Made by a program: the position numbers and the translations under genes. The notes beneath the pieces were generated by a model, which was given only the letters and a program-made list of their open reading frames with translations, had not been told where the DNA came from and did no database searches. A stretch of 64,000 bases of DNA from Alistipes_A hominis. GTDB lineage: Bacteria; Bacteroidota; Bacteroidia; Bacteroidales; Rikenellaceae. Shown in pieces: positions 52,268 to 61,222 of the stretch; within the stretch, counting starts at the first letter, position 1; the number at the start of each line of letters is the position of its first letter. The stretch is taken from positions 186,001 through 250,000 of the forward strand of contig NZ_JACOOK010000004.1 in assembly GCF_014288115.1 (NCBI RefSeq), given 5' to 3'.

Positions 52268-52481
52268 ATGATTCCGTTTTCGGCGAATAAGGCGAATAAT
52301 ATAAAAAGGTCTGGACGGTAAGCGAACGAGCCGATTGTTCCGAAGTTTTCGGGCCGGGAATGCGCCGGTGGCGACGTTTTGCGTTATTTTAGGATGTAAA
52401 TATGTATCTGCAAGAGGATTGCGGGACTATAAAAAAGTGAACTTTTTCACGAATTTCCGATGATTCTCATTACGAAGTTGT

Positions 52482-52489
52482 ATATTTGT
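52482..52489 (+). promoter_or_regulatory. -7 element (TATATTTG) of the PAS kinase gene
   Basis: TATATTTG lies 41 bases before the ATG at 52531. No TTG at the preferred distance. Confidence 0.55.
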
Positions 52490-52530
52490 AAAATTAGTTA
52501 TAGCAGATTAATTTATTCACACGGACAAGG

Positions 52531-53043
52531 ATGGTCAGGGAAGAGCAATTGCTGAAAAGAATTCAGGAACTGGAAACGGAAAACGAGAAGCTTCGCACAC
52601 AACTGAATCGTCGTACTTCCGGCGCCGTCGACGGCGCCGCCGAACAAACCCGGGCCAAATACGCGGATCGGATATTGGATACCTTGCCCGATATGATGAC
52701 GGTGTGGACCAATTCGGGGGTTATTACGGAGCTGATTTCGTCCGAAGAGACCAATCATGTGGGCGTTCCGTCCGAACGGTTCATCGGGATGAATATCCGG
52801 GAGCTGTTGCCGGAGGAGGCTTATCGAAACGTGCGGGCCAATCTGGATCACGTGCTCGAAACGAAAAGAGGTTCTACCGGGCGGCACGACCTGACCGTGG
52901 ACGGCGAACTCCGGCATTACGAAAACCGGATCTGGCCGCTCGACCGGGACAAAGTGTTGTGTATGTGCCGGGATATCACCGAGGCGGTGCGTACCCAAAA
53001 GGCGATGAACGACGCCAACAAGCGGATGAAGCTGATCGAGTAG
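52531..53043 (+). CDS. N-terminal fragment of the split kinase (coiled coil plus PAS)
   Basis: 170 residues: a short coiled coil (EEQLLKRIQELETENEKLRTQL) and one PAS domain (about residues 45-155; DRILDTLPDMMTVW to VLCMCRDITEAV), then a linker helix. If translated alone it would be a PAS-only protein without a transmitter domain and so without kinase activity; it could still bind a ligand or dimerise. Confidence 0.55.
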   Translation: MVREEQLLKRIQELETENEKLRTQLNRRTSGAVDGAAEQTRAKYADRILDTLPDMMTVWTNSGVITELISSEETNHVGVPSERFIGMNIRELLPEEAYRNVRANLDHVLETKRGSTGRHDLTVDGELRHYENRIWPLDRDKVLCMCRDITEAVRTQKAMNDANKRMKLIE

Positions 53044-54837
53044 GTGGTTTCGCTCGGGTATTGGTTCTATTATTCGGAAACCAACGAATTTTATGCCCCG
53101 GATATCCTGCCGGTACTGCTGGAACGGGAGAGCGGAGCCGATTCTGTGAATGCCGACTACTATTTCGAGCATTTCGTCCATCCGGACGACCGTGAAAAAG
53201 CGCGCCAGTTGCTGCATTATAATCCGGAGCTGGGAGAAAAAGATTACATCGAGTTTCGGATCGTTACCGACGACAAAGTCAAATACCTGCGTCACCGGGT
53301 TCTTCGGGAGTCCGTCGAAAAAGGACATCGCGTCGTCGAAGGGTACGTGCAAGACGTAACGCCGATTATCGAGCGTTACCATGAACTGGAAATCCTGAAA
53401 TATGCGGTGAATAATGCCAGCGAAGAGATTTTCTGCTGTTCGCTGGACGGCATGTTCCGTTTTGCCAACCGGACGTTCCTGTCGCACCATCGGATTACGG
53501 ACGACGTCGCGAAATATAGTCTGAACGATCTCAAAGAGGGACAGTATGCTCCGGACGGTTTCGAGGCCCTGGTCGATAGGTTGCGGCGGAACGGCGGGGT
53601 GTTGCAGAATACGTGCTCCTACGAATTGCCCGACGGCGAGTCGATCACGATGGAGTCGATGGTTTACCTGTTGGACGATTCGTTTTCGGATCAGAAGGTC
53701 GTCTGGTTTTTCTGCCGGGACGTTACCGAGCGAGTCAGACAAGGGAACGAGTTGAAAGAACTGAACCGGCTGATGGAAGCGATTCTCGATAATATCCCGG
53801 TATACCTGTTCGTGAAAGACCCGAACGACGAGTTCCGTTATCTGTACTGGAACCAGTCGTTCGTCAAGCATTCGGGAATTCCGGCTTCGCAGGTGATCGG
53901 GAAGACCGATTTCGAAATTTTTCCGAATCCGGCCGATGCGGCTCATTTCCAGCGCGACGATCTCGAATTGTTGAAGCGGGGCGAGTTGCCGCCTTTCGAA
54001 GAGGAGTATTCCGTCGTAACCGGCCAGAAGCGGATCGTCAATACGGTGAAGATGCTGGTTCCGGTCGAGGAACGCAAGCTGCCGCTGCTGATGGGGATTT
54101 CGTGGGATATTACCGAACGCAAGGTGATCGAGACCGAGTTGCTCGAAGCTAAAGTGAAGGCCGAGCAGTCCGACCAGTTGAAAACCGCTTTCCTGGCCAA
54201 CATGAGCCACGAAATCCGGACGCCGCTGAATGCCATCGTCGGCTTTGCCAAGATACTGCCCGAAATTACCGACGAGATGGAGCGCGCTTCGATCATCAAT
54301 ATCATCGACACCAATTCCGATCAATTGCTGATGTTGATCAACGACATCCTCGACCTGTCGAAGATCGAGGCGGGAACCATCGAGTTCGTGGACATCCCGG
54401 CGAACCTGACCGATCTGTGCCAGAATATTTACTGCACGCTGATCGAGAAGACGGCTCCGGGCGTGCAACTGGTATTCGAGGGCGCTTTCGACAATCTGGT
54501 GACGCTTTGCGACCCGGGCCGGTTGTCGCAGGTGATCGTCAACCTGATTACCAACGCGATCAAATTTACCAAAGAAGGGTTCATCCGTTACGGGTATCGG
54601 CTCAGGGAGGATCGGGTCGAGTTCTATGTGGCGGATACCGGCCTGGGGATTCCGGAGGACAAACTGAGCACGATTTTTACCCGTTTCACGAAATTGAATT
54701 CATTCATTGCGGGAACGGGGCTCGGACTGGCCATCTGCCGGATGATCGTCGAACGGCAGCATGGGAAAATATGGGCCGAATCGAAACTGGGCGAAGGTTC
54801 GATATTCCGGTTTAATTTTCCTTACCGGAAGTGCTGA
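53044..54837 (+). CDS. C-terminal fragment of the split kinase (PAS domains, HisKA, HATPase)
   Basis: 597 residues if translation restarts at the GTG right after the TAG; ATG codons further in are alternatives. Three PAS-like domains (about residues 1-115, 118-235, 240-360) precede the HisKA helix, with phosphoacceptor His in NMSHEIRTPLNAIVGF (codon 54208-54210), and the ATPase with N box VNLITNAIKF, G1 VADTGLGIP and G2 GTGLGLAIC. All catalytic motifs are intact, so a restarted product could be an active kinase lacking the first PAS domain. Confidence 0.55.
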   Translation: MVSLGYWFYYSETNEFYAPDILPVLLERESGADSVNADYYFEHFVHPDDREKARQLLHYNPELGEKDYIEFRIVTDDKVKYLRHRVLRESVEKGHRVVEGYVQDVTPIIERYHELEILKYAVNNASEEIFCCSLDGMFRFANRTFLSHHRITDDVAKYSLNDLKEGQYAPDGFEALVDRLRRNGGVLQNTCSYELPDGESITMESMVYLLDDSFSDQKVVWFFCRDVTERVRQGNELKELNRLMEAILDNIPVYLFVKDPNDEFRYLYWNQSFVKHSGIPASQVIGKTDFEIFPNPADAAHFQRDDLELLKRGELPPFEEEYSVVTGQKRIVNTVKMLVPVEERKLPLLMGISWDITERKVIETELLEAKVKAEQSDQLKTAFLANMSHEIRTPLNAIVGFAKILPEITDEMERASIINIIDTNSDQLLMLINDILDLSKIEAGTIEFVDIPANLTDLCQNIYCTLIEKTAPGVQLVFEGAFDNLVTLCDPGRLSQVIVNLITNAIKFTKEGFIRYGYRLREDRVEFYVADTGLGIPEDKLSTIFTRFTKLNSFIAGTGLGLAICRMIVERQHGKIWAESKLGEGSIFRFNFPYRKC

Positions 54838-54906
54838 TTCCTTTTGGTCCGATGTTCGTCTCGGCTGTAAGCGGCTGGTTTGTAAAATATTGATTTTGGG
54901 TTGTGG

Positions 54907-54943
54907 CAGAAAAGGCGGGATAAATCTTCCGCCTTTTCTGTTT
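54907..54943. terminator. Bidirectional terminator between the kinase and the secreted glycosidase-like gene
   Basis: A 12-bp stem (54907-54918 with 54929-54940), 10-base loop, T-rich on the plus strand. It separates convergent genes. Confidence 0.85.
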
Positions 54944-54954
54944 GATACGGCCGG

Positions 54955-57258
54955 TTACGGCCGGATATTGAACGTGTACTTCTCTCCGTTCTGCAACCGG
55001 TCGACGGTAATCCATGCCCATCGCGCGTCTCCGGCCGGTTCGGTGCGGACGACCGTGCCGTTCACGGTAACCCGGTCGCACGTGAACGGTCCGGCCCTGA
55101 ATTTCAGCGTATCCAGGTTTCCTTTGTTTTCGATCGAAAACGAGGCGGTTTGCACGTTATTTTCCGGATAGGTCGCCCGGTAGCTGATTTTCGCTTCGCT
55201 GCCGGGAACGGTCAGGTCGTTTACTTCGACGTTCCATGTTTTCGGCAGCCGGGGCATGATCTTGACGACGTTGCCCTGCGCTTTCGAAGTGCCGGCCGCC
55301 ATCAGGATCGTCCGGACGGTTTCGTTCTGCTGCACGAAATTGCCGAGATCGCCCTGCCGGCGGTACATCCCTTGCTCACGGCTGTACGATGCGCCTTCCG
55401 GTACGATGAACGGCTTCGGCAGCCGCGGGCTGTAACACAGTTTCGAAAGATTGGTCAGGAACCGGTCGTAATCGTCGCTCCGGTCGAGCAGCATCGAGGT
55501 CTGCGTGATGATGTTGTGGTCGTATCCGAGTCCGCGCGGCCCGAAGAACGCGTTGCCGATATAACGGTCGATATCGCTCCGGTAGGTGTTGTCGCAGAGC
55601 GAATACCATGCTGCGGGCGCGTCGTTGCGGACGTCGTAGCCCACGTAGTCGGCGTAGATCGACATCGACGGGTCGTGGAAAAATCCGAACTTTTCCGGGT
55701 TCCACTGCCGCCCGTCGGAGAATCCGTCGAGGATCGCCCGCTCCATCCGGTCGGCCAGTTCGGTCCATACCGTCGCTTCGCGGGTTTTGCCGGCCGCCTG
55801 CGCCATTTCGACGTACATCCGCACGCCGAGGTAGCACGGGATGTTGGCGAACATCGTGTAGTCCATCATGGCGGCTTCCGTTTCGCCGTACATCAGTCCG
55901 TTCTTGTTGAACGATATGTCGGGGTTTTTCATCGCCCAGTCGATGTAGTGCACCGCTTCGTTGACGTATGTCCAATTGTCGAGCACCCACTGCGGGTCGG
56001 CTCCGCCGTTGCGCCATACGTTGGCGATGCTCATCATGGTCAGTCCGTGTCCGTCCGGTTCGCTGTTGCCGAAGTTCTGGTAGTCGTCCCCAAAAAGTTC
56101 TTTTGTGTACTGCGTCGGCCAGTTGGCTACCGGGACGAGCACTTTCGAGTATTCCATCGGTTTGTTCGGGATGACGCTCCAGTGCCCCGGAATCCGTTTG
56201 CCGAGCATCGTCAGTCCGTTGTCCGGGTAATACATCAGGCATTTGTGCAGAAAATCGACCGATTTCTGCGTTTTCGGCAGCAGATCCAGGTAGGAGAGGA
56301 TTCCCAGCGCCCGGTTCCGCGAATACATCGCTCCGCAATAGCTGTTCGCTTGCGGAACCCAGGTTCCGAAGCCGTCGTACCGCCATGACGGGGCTCCCGG
56401 CGAGCTTTCGTCGATCATTCCGTCGTCGCGCATTTTGGTCAGGATATCCTCGACGTTGTAGTAGTACACCTGCGTCAGGATGTCGGCGAAACGGTTGCCG
56501 GTAAACGAAATCCGGGCGCGTTCGTAGGTTTCGGGATATTTGAACGCAGGAGCTTTCTTAAAATCGCTTTCGAATGTGTAAAGGCGGCGGCGTATTCGTT
56601 CGATCTCGCGGCGCATCGTGTCCGGGCGTCGGCTGTCGATCGTATGCGTGTCGAAAAACGGATCGGCCGCATCGACCGGTTTGCCGCCGGAGAGCGTTTT
56701 CCGCTCGTCCGAACGGAGCAGATATCCGCCGTCGAACACCGGTTCCCCTGCTTTGCGGGGATTGTCGGCGAGCCGGATTTCGCGGATCGGTTTGGATTGT
56801 ATTTTCACTTTGATGGCGGTCTGGTCGTTTCCTTCGAATCCGCCCTGCAACTGAAGCGCTTTCCGCAGGCAGGCCGTCATGGCCGGTTCCGCCTCTTCCG
56901 TTTTGAACGGGGCTCCTCCGTCGCGCCAGTTCGCTTTGAACCACATGGTGTAGCCGAAGATCAGCGGAATTACGTCGGCGGTTCCGTCCGCGTAGGCGAT
57001 CACGATCTCGCCGGCCCGGTCGCCGATGAACAGGTTTTCCGATTCCACGAGACTGCCCCAGGGCGGGGTGCCGCGGTCTTCCGAGTTGTATCCTCCGACG
57101 AAATAGATGTATTCGCCTTGCGGATTCTGCTGCGAGGGCCGGAACGGCATTTCGAACCATCCGTCTCCGACGAGACGCGTCCGGGCGTCTTCCGCCGCTG
57201 CGCCGCCGGGCGTCAGCAGCAACGAAAGAGCGATGATCTTGTAAATGTTTTTTTTCAT
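54955..57258 (-). CDS. Secreted six-hairpin glycosidase-like protein, family not assigned
   Basis: 767 residues with a signal peptide (core IIALSLLLTPGGAAA). The N-terminal 200 residues look beta-rich (YIYFVGGYNSED, LIFGYTMWFKANWRDGG). From about 240 to 640 the protein has repeated helix pairs with Trp/Tyr/Asp-rich loops (WRYDGFGTWVPQANSYCGAMYSR region, EPDGHGLTMMSI, GLMYGETEAAMMDYTMF), the look of an (alpha/alpha)6 glycosidase, and a C-terminal beta domain ends it. I cannot name a CAZy family or catalytic residues. It diverges from lacI, sharing its control region, and belongs to the carbohydrate locus. Confidence 0.6.
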   Translation of the reverse strand: MKKNIYKIIALSLLLTPGGAAAEDARTRLVGDGWFEMPFRPSQQNPQGEYIYFVGGYNSEDRGTPPWGSLVESENLFIGDRAGEIVIAYADGTADVIPLIFGYTMWFKANWRDGGAPFKTEEAEPAMTACLRKALQLQGGFEGNDQTAIKVKIQSKPIREIRLADNPRKAGEPVFDGGYLLRSDERKTLSGGKPVDAADPFFDTHTIDSRRPDTMRREIERIRRRLYTFESDFKKAPAFKYPETYERARISFTGNRFADILTQVYYYNVEDILTKMRDDGMIDESSPGAPSWRYDGFGTWVPQANSYCGAMYSRNRALGILSYLDLLPKTQKSVDFLHKCLMYYPDNGLTMLGKRIPGHWSVIPNKPMEYSKVLVPVANWPTQYTKELFGDDYQNFGNSEPDGHGLTMMSIANVWRNGGADPQWVLDNWTYVNEAVHYIDWAMKNPDISFNKNGLMYGETEAAMMDYTMFANIPCYLGVRMYVEMAQAAGKTREATVWTELADRMERAILDGFSDGRQWNPEKFGFFHDPSMSIYADYVGYDVRNDAPAAWYSLCDNTYRSDIDRYIGNAFFGPRGLGYDHNIITQTSMLLDRSDDYDRFLTNLSKLCYSPRLPKPFIVPEGASYSREQGMYRRQGDLGNFVQQNETVRTILMAAGTSKAQGNVVKIMPRLPKTWNVEVNDLTVPGSEAKISYRATYPENNVQTASFSIENKGNLDTLKFRAGPFTCDRVTVNGTVVRTEPAGDARWAWITVDRLQNGEKYTFNIRP

Positions 57259-57356
57259 GCGGGTTAAGTTTTGGGTTTGTCAAAAGTAATAAATAAATAG
57301 GATAGATTTTTGAAAAAAATATCCGCTTTGTTCCGTTTTTTTGCGATTTAATTTGT

Positions 57357-57364
57357 TATTTTTG
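57357..57364 (+). promoter_or_regulatory. -7 element (TATTTTTG) of the lacI-type gene
   Basis: TATTTTTG lies 86 bases before the ATG at 57450 and 24 bases before the putative operator, so a bound repressor would block elongation or early initiation. Confidence 0.5.
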
Positions 57365-57387
57365 GAAAAAGAAGTAATTTAGTGCGG

Positions 57388-57403
57388 ATTTAACCGATTA
57401 AGT
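57388..57403. promoter_or_regulatory. Putative LacI-family operator 1
   Basis: ATTTAACCGATTAAGT is a near-palindrome with the central CG typical of LacI-family sites. It shares its right half, CGATTAAGT, with the site at 58497 and lies between the divergent glycosidase-like and lacI genes, so it could control both. Confidence 0.6.
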
Positions 57404-57449
57404 GATTTAAAAGTCGATTCGGGGTAGCATATCCCGTTTTTCCGATCGT

Positions 57450-58472
57450 ATGAAAACTTCGTTGAAAGATATCGCCGAAGAGCTTCGCCTGTCGAAAACG
57501 ACCGTTTCGTGGGTGCTTTCAGGTCGTGGGAACGAGCGCGGGATCAGCCAGGCGACTCAGGACAGGGTCAAGCAGTGCGCCCGGCGAATGAACTATCAGC
57601 CCAATCTGCTGGCTCGCAGCCTGAATACCGGGGTGTCCAGCACGATCGGCCTGATTCTTCCTTCTATTTCCGACTCGTTTTATTCGCAAGTCGCCCGCGA
57701 AGTCGAGATGGAAGCCGAACGGCACGGCTATTCGCTGATGATATGCAGTTCGGAGTCCGAAGGCGAGCGGGAGAACCGGATGATCCGGATGTTCCGCGCC
57801 AAGCAGGTCGACGGGATCATTCTGGCCCCGACCAAGATTTCGAAGACGGAGATCCGGCAGTTGGTTGACGACGCGTTCCCGCTGGTCGTTTTCGACCGTT
57901 ATTTTTCGGAACTGAAAACCCATTATATAATTATCGACAACGAACAGAGCAGCTACCGGTTGGTGAGCCACCTGATCGAGCGGGGAGCCCGCCGGATCGC
58001 CATCGTGACGACCAACCCGCATCTGACCACGATGGATCAGCGGCGTGCCGGTTATGCCCGGGCGCTGACGGAAGCCGGTCTTCCTGTCGATCCCGACCTG
58101 TACGGCGAGGCGGCGTTCGTCGGTTACGAAGAGAACGTGTTCCGCGCGCTCGACCGGATTTTCGCCAAGGCGCCCGACGTGGACGGTTTTTTCTTTACGA
58201 CCCATATCCTGGCGCTCGAGGCGTTCCGTTATTTCCACGGCCGCCGGATCGACATCAACGACGGTTACGGGCTGGCCTGTATTCACGAGGTGCCTGCGAT
58301 GAGCGTGTTGGCTCCTGCGATGAACGTGGCGCGGATGCCGGTCGGGGAGATCGGGCGCAACGCGGTGCGGATGCTGCTGGGCGATATCCGGAACCGGGGC
58401 GGTCTGTCTCGGTCTGCCGATCGGGAGTTTGAGTCGCTCGTGCTGCCCTGCGAACTCTGCTTCCGGGATTGA
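57450..58472 (+). CDS. LacI-family transcriptional regulator
   Basis: 340 residues: an N-terminal LacI helix-turn-helix (SLKDIAEELRLSKTTVSWVLSG, residues 3-24) with hinge helix (NYQPNLLARSLNTG), then a periplasmic-binding-protein-like sensor domain (TIGLILPSISDSFYSQVA onward). It probably binds a sugar released by the neighbouring enzymes and represses the locus without it. Autoregulation is suggested by the operator-like site upstream. The GH78 gene follows after 86 bases and carries a second such site. The effector is unknown, with rhamnose or a rhamnosyl or mannosyl sugar as guesses from context. Confidence 0.92.
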   Translation: MKTSLKDIAEELRLSKTTVSWVLSGRGNERGISQATQDRVKQCARRMNYQPNLLARSLNTGVSSTIGLILPSISDSFYSQVAREVEMEAERHGYSLMICSSESEGERENRMIRMFRAKQVDGIILAPTKISKTEIRQLVDDAFPLVVFDRYFSELKTHYIIIDNEQSSYRLVSHLIERGARRIAIVTTNPHLTTMDQRRAGYARALTEAGLPVDPDLYGEAAFVGYEENVFRALDRIFAKAPDVDGFFFTTHILALEAFRYFHGRRIDINDGYGLACIHEVPAMSVLAPAMNVARMPVGEIGRNAVRMLLGDIRNRGGLSRSADREFESLVLPCELCFRD

Positions 58473-58496
58473 CGGGACTTTTTTTGAGGGCAAGAA

Positions 58497-58512
58497 ACTT
58501 AAACGATTAAGT
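58497..58512. promoter_or_regulatory. Putative LacI-family operator 2
   Basis: ACTTAAACGATTAAGT has perfect 6-bp arms (ACTTAA/TTAAGT) around ACGA, with central CG. It lies 47 bases before the GH78 ATG and matches operator 1 at 13 of 16 positions, or more if symmetric changes are allowed. Confidence 0.65.
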
Positions 58513-58558
58513 AACTTTTATCCGGGTCGGAATGCCCCCGGAATTAAAAATAAAAACT

Positions 58559-61195
58559 ATGACAGGATATCGGATAAATACGGTTTGCGCCGGGGCGGCG
58601 CTGACGGTGTTTTTGTTGTCCGGCTGCGCGCAGCGTCGGGCGGAAATCGCGGATATGCGGTGCGAATACATGAGTTCCCCGATCGGAATCGGCGCGAATA
58701 CCCCGCCGCGGTTTACATGGAATTATACGGGCGACGACGATTTCGTGCAGCAGCGCTGCCGCGTGCGCGTCGCTTCGACGAAAGCGGCGCTGGCCGATTC
58801 GTTGGCCGACGGCGACGTATGGTCTTCTCCGGAGATCGTTTCGGTGAACGGTTTCGCGCAGTACGACGCGCCGCAGCCGCTGGAGCCCCGTACCCGTTAT
58901 TATTGGAATGCAGTGGCCTGGGGCGATGACGGACGGATCGTCGTGTCGCCGGTCGACAGCTTCGAAACGGCGCAGGCCGACCTGTCGGGCTGGACGGCCC
59001 GCTGGATTACCGACGGACACGACAAGCGCTTCGCTGCGGCGCCGATGCTGCGCAAATCGTTCGACGTAACCGGAGAGGTACGCGACGCGCGTCTTTACAT
59101 GAGCGCAGCGGCTTACGGGAAGATGCGGTTGAACGGCAAGCCGGTTACGCCGAACCGCCTTGAGCCGGGTTATACGCATTACGACAAACGGAACCTGTAC
59201 GGTACCTATGACGTGACCGGGTTGCTCGTTCCGGGCGAAAACGTGCTTTCGGCCGTTCTCGGCAACGGGTTTTATAACGAAGACGCACCGGTCGCTACCT
59301 GGGATTTCGAAAACGCGCGCTGGCGCGACCGGGCGCGGATGATCGGCGAGCTGCATATCGTTTATGCGGACGGTTCGCAACAGGTCGTCGCATCGGACGG
59401 CACGTGGAAAACGGCTACCGGGCCGTACGTGCAGAACAACATTTACAGCGGCGATACGTATGACGCCCGGTTGGAGATTCCGGGTTGGGACGAACCCGGT
59501 TTCGACGATGCGGCGTGGAGCGCGGCCGTCGAGATAGAGGCTCCGTCACCGCTGCTGGTGGCGCAGACCGCCCCGGCGATCCGTGCGACGCGCGAGATCC
59601 GTCCGGTTGCGGTAAAATCGTTCGGCGATACGGTGTATGTTTTCGATTTCGGCGAAAACATGGCCGGAGTATGCCGTTTGTCGGTGCAGGGAGAGAAGGG
59701 TACGAAGATCACGATGCAGCACGGCGAATTGCAGAAAGCGAACGGCCGCGTCGAAATGGGGAATATCGACATCTATTACAAACCGTTGCCGGGTCTCGCT
59801 TTCCAGACCGATACCTATACGCTGAAGGGCGAAGGCGTCGAGACGTTTACGCCGGATTTTACGTATCACGGTTTCCAGTATGTCGAGGTCAAATCCGACC
59901 GTCCCGTGAAGTTGAACGAAGAGAGTCTGACGGCCTTGTTCGTGCATACGGCTGTCGAGCCGGTCGGCACTTTTAGTTGCTCGAACGAATTGATGAACAA
60001 AATCTGGAAGGCCACCAACCAATCTTACCTGTCGAATCTGCACAGCATCCCGACCGACTGCCCGCAGCGCGAAAAGAACGGTTGGACGGCCGATGCGCAC
60101 ATTTCGATCGACCTGGCGCTGCTGAACTTCGACGGCATTCGTTTCTATGAAAAATGGCTCGACGACTTCGTCGACAACCAGCGCGAGGACGGAAGCATCT
60201 CGGGGATTATCCCGAGTTCGGGATGGGGTTACGCCGACTGGATCGGCCCCGTATGGGATGCGGCTATGTTCATTATTCCGAATGCGTTGTACGACTATTA
60301 CGGCGACAAGCGGGCGATCGAGAAAATGTACCCGGTGTGCGAAAAATACCTGGGTTACTTGCAGGCGCGCGAAGACCAGGACGGTACGGTGACTTACGGA
60401 ATCGGCGATTGGGTGCCCTACAAGACCCAGACCCCGACGGATTACACGACCACCTGTTTCTATTACCTCGACCAGGCGTTGATGACGCGTTTTGCGGAAC
60501 TGACCGGTCGCGACGGAGCAGCCTATGCCAAAAAAGCGGAAAATCTTAAGGAATTGATCAATAAGAAATATTTCAACGCCGACAGCGCGACCTATGCCAA
60601 CGGTTCGCAGGCCGCCCTTGCGACGGCGCTGGCGCTCGGGCTCGTGCCGCAGCAGTACGAACAGCGAGTGGCCGACCGGCTCGCACAGTCGGTCGAAGCG
60701 TCGAACGGACACCTCGATTTCGGGATGCTCGGCAGCAAGTTCGCGCTGCGGATGTTGACCAAATACGGATATGCCGACCTCGCGTACCGGATGGCGGCGC
60801 AGGAAGACTGCCCGTCGTGGGGCGGGTGGATCAACCGCGGGTTCACGACGCTGGCCGAAACGTGGCAGCTTTCCGAAGAGTTCCGCGACGCGTCGATCAA
60901 TCACGTGTTCCTGGGCGATGTCAGCGCCTGGATGTATAACGACTTGGCCGGGATCAATTTCGATCCGCAGCAGCCCGGTTTCCGTCACATTCTTTTCCGG
61001 CCCCATTTTGTCGAGGGACTCGACTGGGTGAAAGCCGAATACCGTTCGGTCAACGGCCCGATTCGTTCCGAGTGGAAGCGGGACGGCGGAAAAGTGCGGC
61101 TGACCGTCGATGTTCCGGTCAATACGACCGGGACGGTAATCGTCGGGGACAAAGAGATTCCGGTTTCCGCCGGCGTGCATGAATTCAAATTTTAA
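58559..61195 (+). CDS. Alpha-L-rhamnosidase (GH78), lipoprotein, second copy
   Basis: 878 residues from the ATG at 58559. A lipoprotein signal (core ALTVFLL, lipobox SGC) indicates envelope anchoring. Domain order is as in the copy at 32262, but the catalytic loop reads DCPQREKNGW near residue 500, one residue shorter than the DCPQRDERMGW of the first copy, so the two belong to different GH78 subgroups and probably act on different linkages or substrates. An upstream start at 58532 is less likely. It lies between lacI and the GH2 gene (27 bases) and likely forms one operon with GH2 and the ROK gene. Confidence 0.93.
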   Translation: MTGYRINTVCAGAALTVFLLSGCAQRRAEIADMRCEYMSSPIGIGANTPPRFTWNYTGDDDFVQQRCRVRVASTKAALADSLADGDVWSSPEIVSVNGFAQYDAPQPLEPRTRYYWNAVAWGDDGRIVVSPVDSFETAQADLSGWTARWITDGHDKRFAAAPMLRKSFDVTGEVRDARLYMSAAAYGKMRLNGKPVTPNRLEPGYTHYDKRNLYGTYDVTGLLVPGENVLSAVLGNGFYNEDAPVATWDFENARWRDRARMIGELHIVYADGSQQVVASDGTWKTATGPYVQNNIYSGDTYDARLEIPGWDEPGFDDAAWSAAVEIEAPSPLLVAQTAPAIRATREIRPVAVKSFGDTVYVFDFGENMAGVCRLSVQGEKGTKITMQHGELQKANGRVEMGNIDIYYKPLPGLAFQTDTYTLKGEGVETFTPDFTYHGFQYVEVKSDRPVKLNEESLTALFVHTAVEPVGTFSCSNELMNKIWKATNQSYLSNLHSIPTDCPQREKNGWTADAHISIDLALLNFDGIRFYEKWLDDFVDNQREDGSISGIIPSSGWGYADWIGPVWDAAMFIIPNALYDYYGDKRAIEKMYPVCEKYLGYLQAREDQDGTVTYGIGDWVPYKTQTPTDYTTTCFYYLDQALMTRFAELTGRDGAAYAKKAENLKELINKKYFNADSATYANGSQAALATALALGLVPQQYEQRVADRLAQSVEASNGHLDFGMLGSKFALRMLTKYGYADLAYRMAAQEDCPSWGGWINRGFTTLAETWQLSEEFRDASINHVFLGDVSAWMYNDLAGINFDPQQPGFRHILFRPHFVEGLDWVKAEYRSVNGPIRSEWKRDGGKVRLTVDVPVNTTGTVIVGDKEIPVSAGVHEFKF

Positions 61196-61222
61196 AAAAC
61201 GATAAACTTAAAGAACGAAACG

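Larger units (their letters stand above)
52531..54837 (+). pseudogene. Multi-PAS sensor histidine kinase interrupted by an in-frame TAG
   Basis: One continuous reading frame of 769 codons is broken only by TAG at 53041-53043, in the context AAGCTGATCGAG TAG GTGGTTTCGCTC. On both sides the protein continues smoothly: a linker helix ending KRMKLIE before it and VVSLGYWFYYSE, the start of another PAS domain, after it. The likely ancestral codon is CAG (Gln), one C-to-T change away. TAG is a normal stop here (metallophosphoesterase, truB, rpsT, tatA and ung end in it), so recoding is unlikely. The intact protein would be a soluble, cytoplasmic multi-PAS histidine kinase with no receiver domain. 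No response regulator gene is nearby. Confidence 0.85.

Noticed and set aside
53041..53043. TAG read as a sense codon (genome-wide recoding)
   Set aside because: At least ten genes in the window end in TAG at the expected family length, including truB, rpsT, tatA and ung, and no suppressor tRNA gene is seen here.
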